In this document: piece by piece, positions 17,994 through 27,192 of the stretch
Numbering within the stretch: the stretch's first letter is position 1
Layout: each line of letters opens with the position of its first letter
Assembly: GCF_002934625.1 (NCBI RefSeq)
Contig: NZ_PTJD01000003.1
Location: 124,001 to 188,000, forward strand
Origin: Kineococcus xinjiangensis
Lineage (GTDB): Bacteria; Actinomycetota; Actinomycetes; Actinomycetales; Kineococcaceae
Reading direction: 5' to 3'
Length of the DNA stretch: 64,000 nucleotides
Notes under the pieces: model-generated
Seen by the model: only the letters and a program-made list of their open reading frames with translations
Told to the model about the DNA's origin: nothing
Databases searched by the model: none
Translations under genes and position numbers: made by a program

Positions 17994-20216
17994 TCAGCGC
18001 GGGGCGGCCTCCGCGGGGGCGGTGCTCTCCTGCTCCGGGGCGCGCCGTTCCAGCGCGGCCCCCTCGACGTCCAGCACGGGCAGCCAGTGCAGCCAGCGCG
18101 GCAGCCACCACGCGGAGCGCCCGAGCAGGGACAGCGCCGCGGGTACCGCGACCATCCGCACGACCAGGGCGTCGGCGAGGATCCCCACGGCCAGGGCGAA
18201 GGCGATCGGCTTCACCGTGGCGTCGCCCTCGGGAACGAAGCCCGCGAAGACGGCGAACATGATCACGGCGGCGGCGACCACGACCGGGGCCGCCTGGTGG
18301 AAGCCGGTCACCACCGCCTGCCGCGGCCCGGCGCCGTGGGAGTGGGCCTCGTGCATCCGGGAGACGAGGAAGACCTGGTAGTCCATCGCCAGGCCGAAGA
18401 GGATGCCCACCACGATGATCGGCGCCATGCTCAGCAGCGGCCCCGTGACGTCCGAGTTCACCAGCTGCTGCAGCCAGCCCCACTGGAACACCGCGGTCGT
18501 CGCGCCGAGCGCCGCGCCGATGGTGAGCAGGAAGCCGAGGACCGCGGTGAGGGGCACCAGGATCGAGCGGAAGACGAGCACGAGCAGCAGCAGCGCCAGC
18601 CCGACCACCAGCACGAGGTAGCGCGGCAGGGCCTCGCGCAGCTGCTGGGAGACGTCCACGCTGACCGCCGTCTGGCCCGTGACGTAGCTGCGCAGCCCGT
18701 TCCCCTCCACCTCGTCGAGGCGCTCGCGCAGGGTGTGCACGAGCTCGGTGGTGGCCGGGTCGGTGGGGGCGGTCTCCGGGATGACGGTGACGAGCCCGGC
18801 GCTGGGGGCACCTCCCGCTCGCGGGGGACCGTCGGGGGCCGGCTGGGGCAGGGCGAAGGCGACCCCCTCGAGCCCGCCGAGGGTGCCCGCGACCTCGGCG
18901 ACGCGGGTGCCGGCGCCCTCGCCGTCGAGGAGGACGAGGAGGGGGCCGTTGACGCCGGGGCCGAAGCGCTCGCTGGTCAGGTCGTAGGCGGTGCGCTGGG
19001 TGGTGCCGGGGGAGGCGGTGCTGTCGTCGGGCAGGCTCGTCTGCATGTCCGCCACGGGCAGCGCCACCACGCCGAGCACGACCACGGCCGCGAGCAGGCT
19101 GAGCCAGCGGTGGGTGGTGACGGTGCGTCCCCAGGCGTCGAGGAAGCGGTGCGGGCGCTCCCCGGGGCGCTCGCCGGCCTCGACGGCGGCCCGCAGCCGC
19201 TTCGGCATCACGCGCCGCCCGAGCAGCGACAGCGCCGCGGGCACCAGGGTGATCGCGACGAGGACGGCGATGACGACGGTCGCGGCGGCCGCGAAGCCCA
19301 TCTGGGTGAGGAAGGGGATGCGGGCGACGACGAGCCCGACGAGGGCGATGACGACGGTGGTGCCGGCGGTGACCACCGCGGAGCCCGCGGTGCCGGTCGC
19401 CAGCGCCACCGCCTCGGGGACGCTGCGCCCGGCGAGCAGCTCCTGCCGGTAGCGGGAGCCGATGAAGAGGGCGTAGTCGATGCCGACGGCGAGGCCGAGC
19501 ATGAGCGCGAGGGTCGGTGTCGTCGACTGCAGCTCGACGAAGCGGGTGAGGGCCAAGGTGCCGGCCGCGCCGATGCCGACGCCGACGACGGCGGTGAGCA
19601 GGTTCATCCCGGCGGCGACGAGCGTGCCGTAGGTGAGGGTGAGGACGAGGAGCGCCACGACGACGCCGACGACCTCGCCGACGCCGCCGACGCCGCTCAC
19701 CTCCTGGGTGGCGTCGCCGCCGACCGCGACGGTGAGCGGCCCGCCGTCGGCGCGCTCCACGGCGTCGAAGAGCGCCTCGCGGGCGTCGTCGGTGACCTGG
19801 GGCTGGATCACCTCGTAGTTGACGGCGACGTAGGCGGCGCGCTGGTCGGGGGAGACGCCGGGGGCGGCGGGGTCGAAGGGGTTGCTGACCCCGGACACCT
19901 GCGGCAGGCCGGCGAGCTCCTGGGCGGCCTGCACCACCTGGCCGGCGTTGGCGGGATCGGTGATGCGCTCGCCCTCGGGGGCGTCGAAGACCACGCGGGC
20001 GCTCGCGCCGTCCGCGCCCGTGGCGGGGAAGCGCTCGTCGAGCAGCTCCAGGGCGTCGGTGGACTCCTGGCCGGGGATCTCGAACGTGGAGACGAACGGC
20101 GCCCGCAGGGTGGCCGCGGCGACGGCGGCGGCCACGAGCAGCAGGATCCACGTGAGGACGACGAGGACGCGGTGGGAGTGCGCCGCGCGGCCGAGGCGGT
20201 GCAGGAAGGTGGCCAT
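17994..20216 (-). CDS. MMPL/RND family membrane exporter
   Basis: A 740-residue membrane protein with about 12 helices in two halves, each with a large extracytoplasmic loop after the first helix. Both halves carry the family proton-relay motif near helix 4: GLAVGIDYALFIGSRYRQEL and GLAMDYQVFLVSRMHEAH, with the GxxxDY/MDY aspartate and tyrosine present. Length and layout match lipid or drug exporters of the MMPL class (MmpL-like, ActII-3-like). It is read directly behind a TetR gene, whose stop lies 17 nt upstream. I infer efflux of a hydrophobic compound that the TetR protein senses. Substrate unknown. Confidence 0.93.
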   Translation of the reverse strand: MATFLHRLGRAAHSHRVLVVLTWILLLVAAAVAAATLRAPFVSTFEIPGQESTDALELLDERFPATGADGASARVVFDAPEGERITDPANAGQVVQAAQELAGLPQVSGVSNPFDPAAPGVSPDQRAAYVAVNYEVIQPQVTDDAREALFDAVERADGGPLTVAVGGDATQEVSGVGGVGEVVGVVVALLVLTLTYGTLVAAGMNLLTAVVGVGIGAAGTLALTRFVELQSTTPTLALMLGLAVGIDYALFIGSRYRQELLAGRSVPEAVALATGTAGSAVVTAGTTVVIALVGLVVARIPFLTQMGFAAAATVVIAVLVAITLVPAALSLLGRRVMPKRLRAAVEAGERPGERPHRFLDAWGRTVTTHRWLSLLAAVVVLGVVALPVADMQTSLPDDSTASPGTTQRTAYDLTSERFGPGVNGPLLVLLDGEGAGTRVAEVAGTLGGLEGVAFALPQPAPDGPPRAGGAPSAGLVTVIPETAPTDPATTELVHTLRERLDEVEGNGLRSYVTGQTAVSVDVSQQLREALPRYLVLVVGLALLLLVLVFRSILVPLTAVLGFLLTIGAALGATTAVFQWGWLQQLVNSDVTGPLLSMAPIIVVGILFGLAMDYQVFLVSRMHEAHSHGAGPRQAVVTGFHQAAPVVVAAAVIMFAVFAGFVPEGDATVKPIAFALAVGILADALVVRMVAVPAALSLLGRSAWWLPRWLHWLPVLDVEGAALERRAPEQESTAPAEAAPR

Positions 20217-20233
20217 GGGGGTCCTCTCGGGAC

Positions 20234-20815
20234 TCAGTGCTGGTCGGTCTGCGAGCTGGGGGGCGGTGCGTGGCCGAGCGCCGCGAGCGCGGTGGCGGCG
20301 ATGAGGGGCCGCAGCCGGTCGGGGGGCTCCTCCAGCGGCGCCATGGCCGTGACCGCGAGGGCCCCGAGGGCGCCGAGGACGGACAGGCGCCGCGGGAGGG
20401 GGGCGTCGGGGGCGACGGCGAACGCGGCGAAGAGGCGCTCGGGGACGTCGGCCATCCGGCGGCCGGCGGTGGTGCCGGCGAGGGTCGTGGACAGGCCCAT
20501 GAAGAGGGACACGAAGCCGGGGCGCCCGACGGCGAGCTCGACGAGGCGGCCGACGACCGCGGCGTCCCGCTCGGCTCCGGCGGGCATGCCCTCCACGGCG
20601 GCGAGGACCTCGTCCACGGTCGAGGAGCAGCTCTCGGCGACGGCGTCGAGGAGGGCCTCCTTGGACGGGAAGCGGTGCAGCAGGCCGGTCTTGGAGTAGC
20701 CGACGGCGTCGGCGATGCGCTGCAGGGAGGTCTGCTCGTAGCCGTGCTGGGCGATCAGGGCGGCGGCGGCCTCGACGATCTCGGCGTCGATCTGCTGGCT
20801 GCTCAGGCGGGGCAC
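20234..20815 (-). CDS. TetR family transcriptional regulator
   Basis: A 193-residue repressor. The N-terminal helix-turn-helix region runs from AEIVEAAAALIAQHGYEQTSLQRI to YSKTGLLHRFPSKEALLDAV (residues about 12-60), the normal TetR layout. The C-terminal ligand domain has no recognisable signature. GTG at 20815 is preferred over the GTG at 20833, which lies inside the operator; a TACTCT -10 box ends 6 nt before it, so the mRNA is probably leaderless. It forms an operon with the MMPL exporter and most likely represses that operon through the palindrome in its own promoter. The operator may also affect the divergent pcrA, whose promoter starts about 65 nt away. Confidence 0.93.
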   Translation of the reverse strand: MPRLSSQQIDAEIVEAAAALIAQHGYEQTSLQRIADAVGYSKTGLLHRFPSKEALLDAVAESCSSTVDEVLAAVEGMPAGAERDAAVVGRLVELAVGRPGFVSLFMGLSTTLAGTTAGRRMADVPERLFAAFAVAPDAPLPRRLSVLGALGALAVTAMAPLEEPPDRLRPLIAATALAALGHAPPPSSQTDQH

Positions 20816-20821
20816 CGGACC

Positions 20822-20827
20822 AGAGTA
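20822..20827 (-). promoter_or_regulatory. -10 box of the tetR-MMPL operon
   Basis: TACTCT on the minus strand, followed by 6 nt and the GTG at 20815. Confidence 0.5.
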
Positions 20828-20850
20828 GACCACTTCAGACCGAAGTGGTC
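20828..20850. promoter_or_regulatory. TetR operator palindrome
   Basis: GACCACTTC, 5-nt spacer AGACC, GAAGTGGTC: perfect 9-bp arms directly upstream of the tetR -10 box, covering the -35 and spacer region. The site and position are as expected for autorepression. Confidence 0.75.
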
Positions 20851-20913
20851 GGGTGCGCAGGGTGACCCCTCCCGACGCTACGTCGGGTGGCCGGTGCTGT
20901 CGTGCCGCGCGCC

Positions 20914-20919
20914 TAGGCT
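20914..20919 (+). promoter_or_regulatory. -10 box of pcrA
   Basis: TAGGCT followed by 9 nt and ATG at 20929, without a ribosome binding site. Confidence 0.5.
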
Positions 20920-20928
20920 GGGCCCACG

Positions 20929-23334
20929 ATGAGCACCCTCTTCGACGACCTCCCCTTCGGCCGGCCCGCCGGCGGCTCCGGTGCCGCCGCGGGGGACGGC
21001 GCCCCCTCGCTGCGCCGCGGCCGGGCCCTGCCGTCGCCGGAGGCCCTGCTGGACGGCCTCAACCCCCAGCAGCGGGAGGCGGTCGTCCACACCGGCTCCC
21101 CGCTGCTCATCGTGGCCGGGGCCGGCTCGGGCAAGACCCGGGTGCTCACCCACCGCATCGCCCACCTGATCAGCCAGCGCGGCGTCCACCCCGGGCAGGT
21201 CTTGGCGATCACCTTCACCAACAAGGCCGCCGCCGAGATGCGCGAGCGCGTCGCGGCGCTCGTCGGCGACGTCGTCGGCCACGGCCAGGGCGGCATGTGG
21301 GTCTCGACGTTCCACTCCGCCTGCGTGCGGATCCTGCGCCGGGAGGCGAAGACCGTCGGCCTGCGCTCGTCGTTCTCGATCTACGACGCCGCCGACAGCC
21401 AGCGGCTCATGGCGCTGGTCCTGCGCGACCTCGACCTCGATCCCAAGCGCTACCCGCCGCGCTCGTTCTCCGCGATGGTGAGCAACCTCAAGAACGAGCT
21501 GGTCGACCCCGAGGAGTTCGCGGCGCGGGCCGGCTCCGACGACGGCAACGCCACCGAGCGCACCCTCGCCGCCGCCTACGCGCTCTACCAGCAGCGGCTG
21601 CGCGAGGCCCAGGCCCTCGACTTCGACGACCTGATCATGACGACGGTGCACATGCTGCAGGCGTTCCCCGACGTCGCCGAGCACTACCGCCGCCGCTTCC
21701 GCCACGTCCTCGTCGACGAGTACCAGGACACCAACCACGCCCAGTACGTCCTCGTGCGCGAGCTCGTCGGCGGCTCCGTCTCCGAGGCCGCCGCCCGCTC
21801 GGCCCGCACCGCCGTCGACGGCACGCTCGTGCGCGAGGGCACGCAGATCGCCGTGCCGCCGGCGGAGCTCACCGTCGTCGGCGACGCGGACCAGTCGATC
21901 TACGCCTTCCGCGGCGCCACGATCCGCAACATCAGCGAGTTCGAGCAGGACTACCCCGACGCGCGCACCGTGCTGCTGGAGCAGAACTACCGCTCCACCC
22001 AGACGATCCTCACCGCCGCCAACGAGGTCATCAAGCAGAACCCCGACCGGCGCGCGAAGAACCTCTGGACCGCCTCGGGGGAGGGCGAGCGCATCGTCGG
22101 CTACGTCGGCGACGACGAGCACGACGAGGCCTCCTTCGTCGCGGAGGAGATCGACCGCCTCCACGACACCGCCGGCGTGCGCTACGGCGACGTCGCGGTC
22201 TTCTACCGGACCAACGCGCAGTCCCGCGCCCTGGAGGACCGCTTCATCCGCACCGGCCTGCCCTACAAGGTGGTCGGCGGCACCCGCTTCTACGAGCGGC
22301 GGGAGGTGAAGGACGCCCTCGCCTACCTGCGCGCGCTGGCCAACCCCGACGACACGGTGAACCTGCGCCGCATCCTCAACGTGCCCAAGCGCGGCATCGG
22401 CGACCGCGCGGAGGACTGCGTGGACAAGCTCGCGCAGCGGGAGCGGATCTCCTTCCCCGCCGCGCTGGAGCGGGCGGAGGAGGCGGCGAACCTCGCCACG
22501 CGCTCCCTGACCGCGATCCGCAGGTTCACGGAGATGATGTCCGACCTGCGCACCCTGGTCGACGCGGGCACGCCCCCGGCCCAGGTGCTGGAGGCCGTGC
22601 TCGACCAGACCGGCTACCTCGCCGAGCTGCGCGCCAGCCACGACCCGCAGGACGAGTCGCGGGTGGAGAACCTCGGCGAGTTCATCGCCGTCGCGCAGGA
22701 GTTCGGCGCGGAGAACCCCGAGGGGACCCTGGCGGACTTCCTGGAGCAGGTGTCGCTGGTCGCGGACTCCGACCAGATCCCCACCCCGGAGGAGGCGGAG
22801 CAGGGGGTGGTCACCCTCATGACCCTGCACACCGCCAAGGGCCTGGAGTTCCCGGTGGTGTTCCTCACCGGCATGGAGGACGGCACCTTCCCGCACCTGC
22901 GCTCCCTGGCCGACCCGGAGCAGCTCGCCGAGGAGCGCCGCCTCGCCTACGTCGGCCTGACCCGCGCCCGGCAGCGCCTCTACATCACCCGCGCCGCCGT
23001 CCGCAGCGCCTGGGGCGCCCCCCAGCAGAACCCGGCCAGCCGCTTCCTGGACGAGGTGCCCGCGGCGCTCGTGGACTGGCGCCGCGCGGAGACCCCGACG
23101 GTTCGTTCCACCGCCGCCCCCGCCGTGGCCCGCCTCGGCTCGTCGTCGCGCCCGGCCACCGGCCGTCCGATCGTCAGCCTCTCGCCCGGTGACCGCGTCA
23201 CCCACGACGCCTTCGGCCTGGGCACCGTCGTCCGCGTCGAGGGCGAGGGCGACAAGACCGTCGCCCACGTCGACTTCCGCTCCGAGGGCACCAAGCGCCT
23301 GCTGCTGCGCTACGCGCCCGTCACGAAGCTCTGA
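20929..23334 (+). CDS. pcrA: ATP-dependent DNA helicase PcrA/UvrD
   Basis: An 801-residue superfamily 1A 3'-5' helicase for nucleotide excision and mismatch-type repair and for removal of RecA or transcription blocks. Motifs in order: Q-motif LNPQQREAV; Walker A AGAGSGKT with Lys69; Ia ITFTNKAAAEM; II VDEYQDTN; III VVGDADQSIYAFRGA; IV LEQNYRST; V TLHTAKGLEFPVVFLTGMEDG; VI RLAYVGLTRARQRLY. The C-terminus ends with the Tudor-like RNA polymerase-binding fold (LSPGDRVTHDAFGLGTVV), as in PcrA. A non-conserved insert of about 40 residues (SVSEAAARSARTAVDG) sits between motifs II and III. It is a single gene with a leaderless promoter. Confidence 0.97.
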   Translation: MSTLFDDLPFGRPAGGSGAAAGDGAPSLRRGRALPSPEALLDGLNPQQREAVVHTGSPLLIVAGAGSGKTRVLTHRIAHLISQRGVHPGQVLAITFTNKAAAEMRERVAALVGDVVGHGQGGMWVSTFHSACVRILRREAKTVGLRSSFSIYDAADSQRLMALVLRDLDLDPKRYPPRSFSAMVSNLKNELVDPEEFAARAGSDDGNATERTLAAAYALYQQRLREAQALDFDDLIMTTVHMLQAFPDVAEHYRRRFRHVLVDEYQDTNHAQYVLVRELVGGSVSEAAARSARTAVDGTLVREGTQIAVPPAELTVVGDADQSIYAFRGATIRNISEFEQDYPDARTVLLEQNYRSTQTILTAANEVIKQNPDRRAKNLWTASGEGERIVGYVGDDEHDEASFVAEEIDRLHDTAGVRYGDVAVFYRTNAQSRALEDRFIRTGLPYKVVGGTRFYERREVKDALAYLRALANPDDTVNLRRILNVPKRGIGDRAEDCVDKLAQRERISFPAALERAEEAANLATRSLTAIRRFTEMMSDLRTLVDAGTPPAQVLEAVLDQTGYLAELRASHDPQDESRVENLGEFIAVAQEFGAENPEGTLADFLEQVSLVADSDQIPTPEEAEQGVVTLMTLHTAKGLEFPVVFLTGMEDGTFPHLRSLADPEQLAEERRLAYVGLTRARQRLYITRAAVRSAWGAPQQNPASRFLDEVPAALVDWRRAETPTVRSTAAPAVARLGSSSRPATGRPIVSLSPGDRVTHDAFGLGTVVRVEGEGDKTVAHVDFRSEGTKRLLLRYAPVTKL

Positions 23335-23392
23335 CGCGACGCCCCGCGGGCGCCCGGACGGTCACCCACGGGGGCCCGTCCCCGCGCCGGCC

Positions 23393-23423
23393 GGGGGAGT
23401 GGTGCGGACGGACCACCTCCCCC
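23393..23423 (+). terminator. hairpin after pcrA
   Basis: GGGGGAGTGGT pairs with ACCACCTCCCCC (one bulge) around an 8-nt loop, about 60 nt after the pcrA stop. Confidence 0.6.
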
Positions 23424-23465
23424 CGCCCGGCGGGGGCCGGCGGGTGCGGCGGGGTCCGCGGGAGT

Positions 23466-23480
23466 CGGCCGTTCGGGTGA
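23466..23480 (+). promoter_or_regulatory. 15-base motif shared with the orphan lipoprotein gene
   Basis: CGGCCGTTCGGGTGA occurs here and at 58488-58502. In both cases exactly 85 nt separate the last base from the ATG of the next gene. It is a likely promoter or activator element; what binds it is unknown. Confidence 0.5.
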
Positions 23481-23565
23481 GGAAACTCCCCCGTCCGCAG
23501 TAGGGAACGCCCGGACGGCCCGATCCGTCCTCCAGTCCGCCCTTGATCCACCCGAGCGACCTGGT

Positions 23566-25842
23566 ATGTCCTCCGCTGCTGACGCGAAACTCGCTCGCCT
23601 CCTCGCGCTGGCAGTCGGTCTCACCCTGACCGCCGGCACCCTCGCCGCCCCCGTGGCCCAGGCGAGCAGCACCGTCCTCGCCCCCGCGGCGACCGGTGCC
23701 GCCGCCGTCCACCCCGGTGGCGGAAGCGCCCCCCTCGACCCGCACGCGCTCCCCGACGGTGCCCTCGTGGACCCGGTCGGCACCGAGCAGCGCATCGTGG
23801 CGGAGGGGGAGACGGAGGAGCTGACCGGCGAGGTCACCAAGGTCGAGCTGGGGGAGGAGGACGGCGAGGAGGTCGTCGCCACCTTCGTGGAGTCCGGCGG
23901 CGAACTCGTGCGCGTCCACGGCGAGGTCGCCGACGCCCTGCAGGTCGGCCAGACCGTCACCCTGGAGGTCGGGGCCGCCGAGCGCGCCGACGCGGTGGAG
24001 GTCCTCGACGTGCGGTCCGCCACCGTGGCCGCCGCCCCGGCCGCGGTCGCGACCGGCGTGCACCGGGTGCGCTTCGTCCTGGTGGCCCCCCGCGGCACCA
24101 GCCCGGCGAACTTCACCGTCGCCGACGCCGAGCCCACCATCCGGCGGGCCTCCGACTACTGGTCCGCCCAGACCGGCGGCCGGGTCACCTTCGAGCTGGA
24201 GTCCACCACCGACTGGTACGCCAGCGCCCACAGCTGCGAGCAGCTGACGGACCTGTGGAACGAGGCCTCGGCGAGGACCGGTTTCACCGGCGCACCCAAC
24301 GAGCACCTCGTCGTCCTCACCCCGCGCGCCGCGCACCCCTCCGGCGGCTGCGCCTACGGCCGGGCGACCCTCGGCAACCTCACCAGCGGCGGACGGGTCC
24401 TCCTCACCGACATCAGCCAGTCGCTCACCGCCCACGAGCTGGGGCACAACCTCGGTCTGCACCACGCCAGCGGCGTCTACGCCCCCGCGGGCACCTCCGG
24501 CGACGTGAAGTTCAGCAACGGCTGGGTCAACGGCACCTACGCCCCGTACGCCGACCCCTACGACGTCATGGGTTTCTCCTCCCCGAACGACTCGACGGGG
24601 ATGGGCAACCTCAACGGCGTGCACCGGGACCAGATGGAGGGCCTGTTCGCCTCGGAGGTCCAGACGGTGACGTCCAGCACGGACATCACCCTGCGCGCCC
24701 TGGGTGCGACCACCGGCACGGCGCCGAAGGTCGTCAAGGTCCCGCACGGGGGCATGCACTACTACCTGGAGTACCGCGACGGTTCCGGTGCGGACGCCCG
24801 CACCGTCTCCGCCCTGCGCATCGACCGGGGGGTGCGCGTCCTGCGCGCCGACCCCACCACGCCGGGCCGGGCCACCGTCGTCTTCGACCCCACGCCCACC
24901 GGATCCACCCGCGACTACAACCAGGCACTGCCCGTCGGGCGGACCTTCTCCGCCGTCGACGGCGACCTGCACTTCACCGTGACCTCGGCGGCGAACGGCG
25001 TGGCGTCGGTGCGGGTCACCGTCGGCCCCCTCGCGACGGTTCCCGCACCGGCTCCGGCGCCGGCACCCGCTCCGGCACCCGCACCGGCCCCCGCCCCGGC
25101 CCCCGCCCCGGCCCCCGCCCCGGCTCCGGCCCCCGCCCCCGCGCCGGGCCCGGCCCTCGGTGACTACCTGCTGCACCGCGACGGGTCCCGCAGCTACTCC
25201 GGCACCCTGGTCAAGGGCGCCATCCTCGACGGCTACGTCGCCCTCGGGGCGCAGGGCGGTTCCCTCGGCGCTCCGCTCGGCCTCGAGTTCGGTCCGCTGC
25301 GCGGCGGCGGCTACGGCCAGCACTTCGCCGGCGGTTCGATCTACTTCAGCCCCGCCGCCGGCACCCACGTCCTCAAGGGCGCCGTCCGCGGGCGCGTGGC
25401 GGACCTCGGCTGGGAGAACTCCTGGCTCGGCTACCCCACCAGCGGCGAGATCGCCGTGCGCGGCGGGGTCGTGCAGCGGTTCCAGGGCGGCCTGGTCCAC
25501 TGGACGCCCGCCACCGGGCCGCAGGCGGTCCGCGGTGCCATCCTCGACGCCTACGGCCGGGCGGGTTCCGTGGACGCGCTGGGCCACCCCGCCGGGGAGG
25601 AGATCCCCCTGCGTCACGGCGGCCGCGTCCAGCGCTTCGAGGGCGGCCTCGTCTACTGGACGCCCGCGCTGGGGGCGCACCCGGTGAAGGGCGAGATCCA
25701 GAAGCACTACGCCGCCGGCGGCTGGGAGAACTCCCGGCTCGGCTACCCCCGCAGCGGCGAGTACCCCGTCCGCGGCGGCGTGCGCCAGGACTTCGAGGGC
25801 GGGTCCGTGACCTTCACGTTCGCCACCGGCCGCACGAGCTGA
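23566..25842 (+). CDS. secreted zinc metalloprotease with LGFP cell wall-binding repeats
   Basis: A 758-residue exported protein. A signal peptide (cleavage near AQAS, about residue 34) is followed by a pro-like acidic region, then a metzincin-type protease domain with HELGHNLGLHH (His290, Glu291, His294, Gly297, His300) and a Met-turn in DPYDVMGF (Met335). A Pro-Ala linker (residues about 492-529) leads to a C-terminal region of about 220 residues made of four to five LGFP repeats (LGAPLGLE, WLGYPTSGE, ALGHPAGEE, RLGYPRSGE), each followed by a QxFxGG strand. LGFP repeats are wall-binding modules known from mycolata and phage endolysins. I infer a surface-tethered protease. ATG at 23566 has no ribosome binding site. 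Confidence 0.92.
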   Translation: MSSAADAKLARLLALAVGLTLTAGTLAAPVAQASSTVLAPAATGAAAVHPGGGSAPLDPHALPDGALVDPVGTEQRIVAEGETEELTGEVTKVELGEEDGEEVVATFVESGGELVRVHGEVADALQVGQTVTLEVGAAERADAVEVLDVRSATVAAAPAAVATGVHRVRFVLVAPRGTSPANFTVADAEPTIRRASDYWSAQTGGRVTFELESTTDWYASAHSCEQLTDLWNEASARTGFTGAPNEHLVVLTPRAAHPSGGCAYGRATLGNLTSGGRVLLTDISQSLTAHELGHNLGLHHASGVYAPAGTSGDVKFSNGWVNGTYAPYADPYDVMGFSSPNDSTGMGNLNGVHRDQMEGLFASEVQTVTSSTDITLRALGATTGTAPKVVKVPHGGMHYYLEYRDGSGADARTVSALRIDRGVRVLRADPTTPGRATVVFDPTPTGSTRDYNQALPVGRTFSAVDGDLHFTVTSAANGVASVRVTVGPLATVPAPAPAPAPAPAPAPAPAPAPAPAPAPAPAPAPAPGPALGDYLLHRDGSRSYSGTLVKGAILDGYVALGAQGGSLGAPLGLEFGPLRGGGYGQHFAGGSIYFSPAAGTHVLKGAVRGRVADLGWENSWLGYPTSGEIAVRGGVVQRFQGGLVHWTPATGPQAVRGAILDAYGRAGSVDALGHPAGEEIPLRHGGRVQRFEGGLVYWTPALGAHPVKGEIQKHYAAGGWENSRLGYPRSGEYPVRGGVRQDFEGGSVTFTFATGRTS
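25042..25152 (+). repeat. Pro-Ala dipeptide repeat coding a linker
   Basis: About 18 Pro-Ala units (CCN GCN) between the protease domain and the LGFP repeats. At DNA level it is an imperfect CCGGCC/CCCGCC repeat that could change length by slippage in steps of six bases. Confidence 0.85.
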
Positions 25843-25866
25843 GCGGGCCGCCGGCGCGGGGGCCCG

Positions 25867-27003
25867 TCAGATCCAGCCCCGGCGCCGGAACACCGTGTAG
25901 AGCACGATGCTCACCAGCGCCATGAGGCACAGCGCGAACGGGTACCCGTAGCGCCACTCCAGCTCGGGGATGTCGTCGAAGTTCATCCCGTACACGGTGC
26001 CCACCAGGGTCGGGGCGAAGAGGATCGCCGCCCACGCGGAGATCTTCTTGATCTCGTCGTTCTGCGCCATGCTCGCCTCGCTCAGCGCCTTCATCTCCTC
26101 GTTCTGCCGCTGGGCGACGAGCGTGGCGTTGACGGTGAGGATGTCGCGCAGCGCGGTGCGCAGGGCGTCGATGCGCTCGTTGAACTGCGTGACGTGGTCG
26201 GCGACGTCGCGCAGGTGGCGCTGCAGCTCCTCGTCGACGCGGTACTTGGTGAACCCGTTGCTGAGGGCCGCGAGGATCCCGGCGAGCGGATGGGTGGCGC
26301 GCTGCAGGTCCACGACCTCCCGCGACAGCTCGTAGATGCGGCGCGAGACCTCCGGGTGGCCGCCGAAGACCTCCGTCTCGATCTCGTCGACGTCGTTCTC
26401 CAGGCCGGCCACCACCGGGCCGTAGCCGTCGACGACGGTGTCCAGGATGGCGTAGAGGACGGCCTCCGGCCCGTGCGCCAGCAGTTCCGGGTCGCGCTCC
26501 ATGCGGCTGCGCACGGCCGAGAGGTCCGGGGACTCGCTGTGGCGGACGGTGAGGACGAAGTCGGGGCCGATGAACAGGTGCAGCTCGCCGAACTCCACCT
26601 CCTCGGCGGCGTCGCGGTAGCGCGCGGCGCGCAGCACCACGAACAGGGTCTCGCCGTAGCGCTCCAGCTTCGGGCGCTGGTGCGCGACGATCGCGTCCTC
26701 GACCGCCAGCTCGTGCAGGCCGAACTCCGCCGCGAGCGACGCCAGCTCCCCCGCGTCGGGGCGGTACAGGCCGATCCACGCCATCGAGCCGTCCTGCTCG
26801 CGCAGGCAGCGGTACGTCTCCGCCAGCGACGACGGCGTCGTGGTGCGCAGGCCGTCGCGGTAGATCCCGGAGTCGACGAGGCTGCTGCGGGGCAGCGGGT
26901 GCTTGCCGGGCAGCGCCAGGGTCGCGGCGCGCACGGGGGAGGGCGTCCGCCGGCGGGCGCGGGCGGTGAGGGGGCTGACGACGGGCAGGCGACGCTCGGG
27001 CAC
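25867..27003 (-). CDS. corA: CorA magnesium/cobalt transporter
   Basis: A 378-residue pentameric channel for Mg2+ (also Co2+ and Ni2+). The large cytoplasmic domain ends in a long stalk helix (EEMKALSEASMAQNDEIKKI). Two C-terminal membrane helices follow, with the signature YGMNF (Gly339, Met340, Asn341) at the end of the first and a basic tail RRRGWI. GTG at 27003 has a GGAG ribosome binding site 6 nt upstream. A -10 box TAGCCT at 27198-27193 predicts a leader of about 180 nt, which contains a short leader reading frame and a hairpin. The protein is about 60 residues longer than E. coli CorA at its N-terminus. Confidence 0.95.
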   Translation of the reverse strand: MPERRLPVVSPLTARARRRTPSPVRAATLALPGKHPLPRSSLVDSGIYRDGLRTTTPSSLAETYRCLREQDGSMAWIGLYRPDAGELASLAAEFGLHELAVEDAIVAHQRPKLERYGETLFVVLRAARYRDAAEEVEFGELHLFIGPDFVLTVRHSESPDLSAVRSRMERDPELLAHGPEAVLYAILDTVVDGYGPVVAGLENDVDEIETEVFGGHPEVSRRIYELSREVVDLQRATHPLAGILAALSNGFTKYRVDEELQRHLRDVADHVTQFNERIDALRTALRDILTVNATLVAQRQNEEMKALSEASMAQNDEIKKISAWAAILFAPTLVGTVYGMNFDDIPELEWRYGYPFALCLMALVSIVLYTVFRRRGWI

Positions 27004-27036
27004 GGTGCGCTCCAGGGGCCGGGCGAGCAGGGGGCG

Positions 27037-27097
27037 CCGCTCCGGCCTGCGGAGCGGGCTAGCGGTGGAGCGGACGACTCGGGGGTTCGCTGCTCAT
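27037..27097 (-). promoter_or_regulatory. corA leader: 12-codon reading frame followed by a hairpin
   Basis: On the minus strand ATG at 27097, behind a strong GGAGGAGG ribosome binding site, opens MSSEPPSRPLHR and stops at 27059. Directly after it CCGCTCC (27037-27043) pairs with GGAGCGG (27051-27057) around 7 nt. corA starts 55 nt after the stop. The arrangement resembles proline-containing leader peptides that sense Mg in enterobacterial mgtA and corA leaders; here it is only a candidate. Confidence 0.35.
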
Positions 27098-27192
27098 GGC
27101 GGCGCCTCCTCCCGTGCGGTCCGGTGCCCGCGTCCCGGCCGGTGTCGCGGCCTGCGTCGTGGGCCCGCGTCGTGGCCCGTGTCCCTGCGCTC

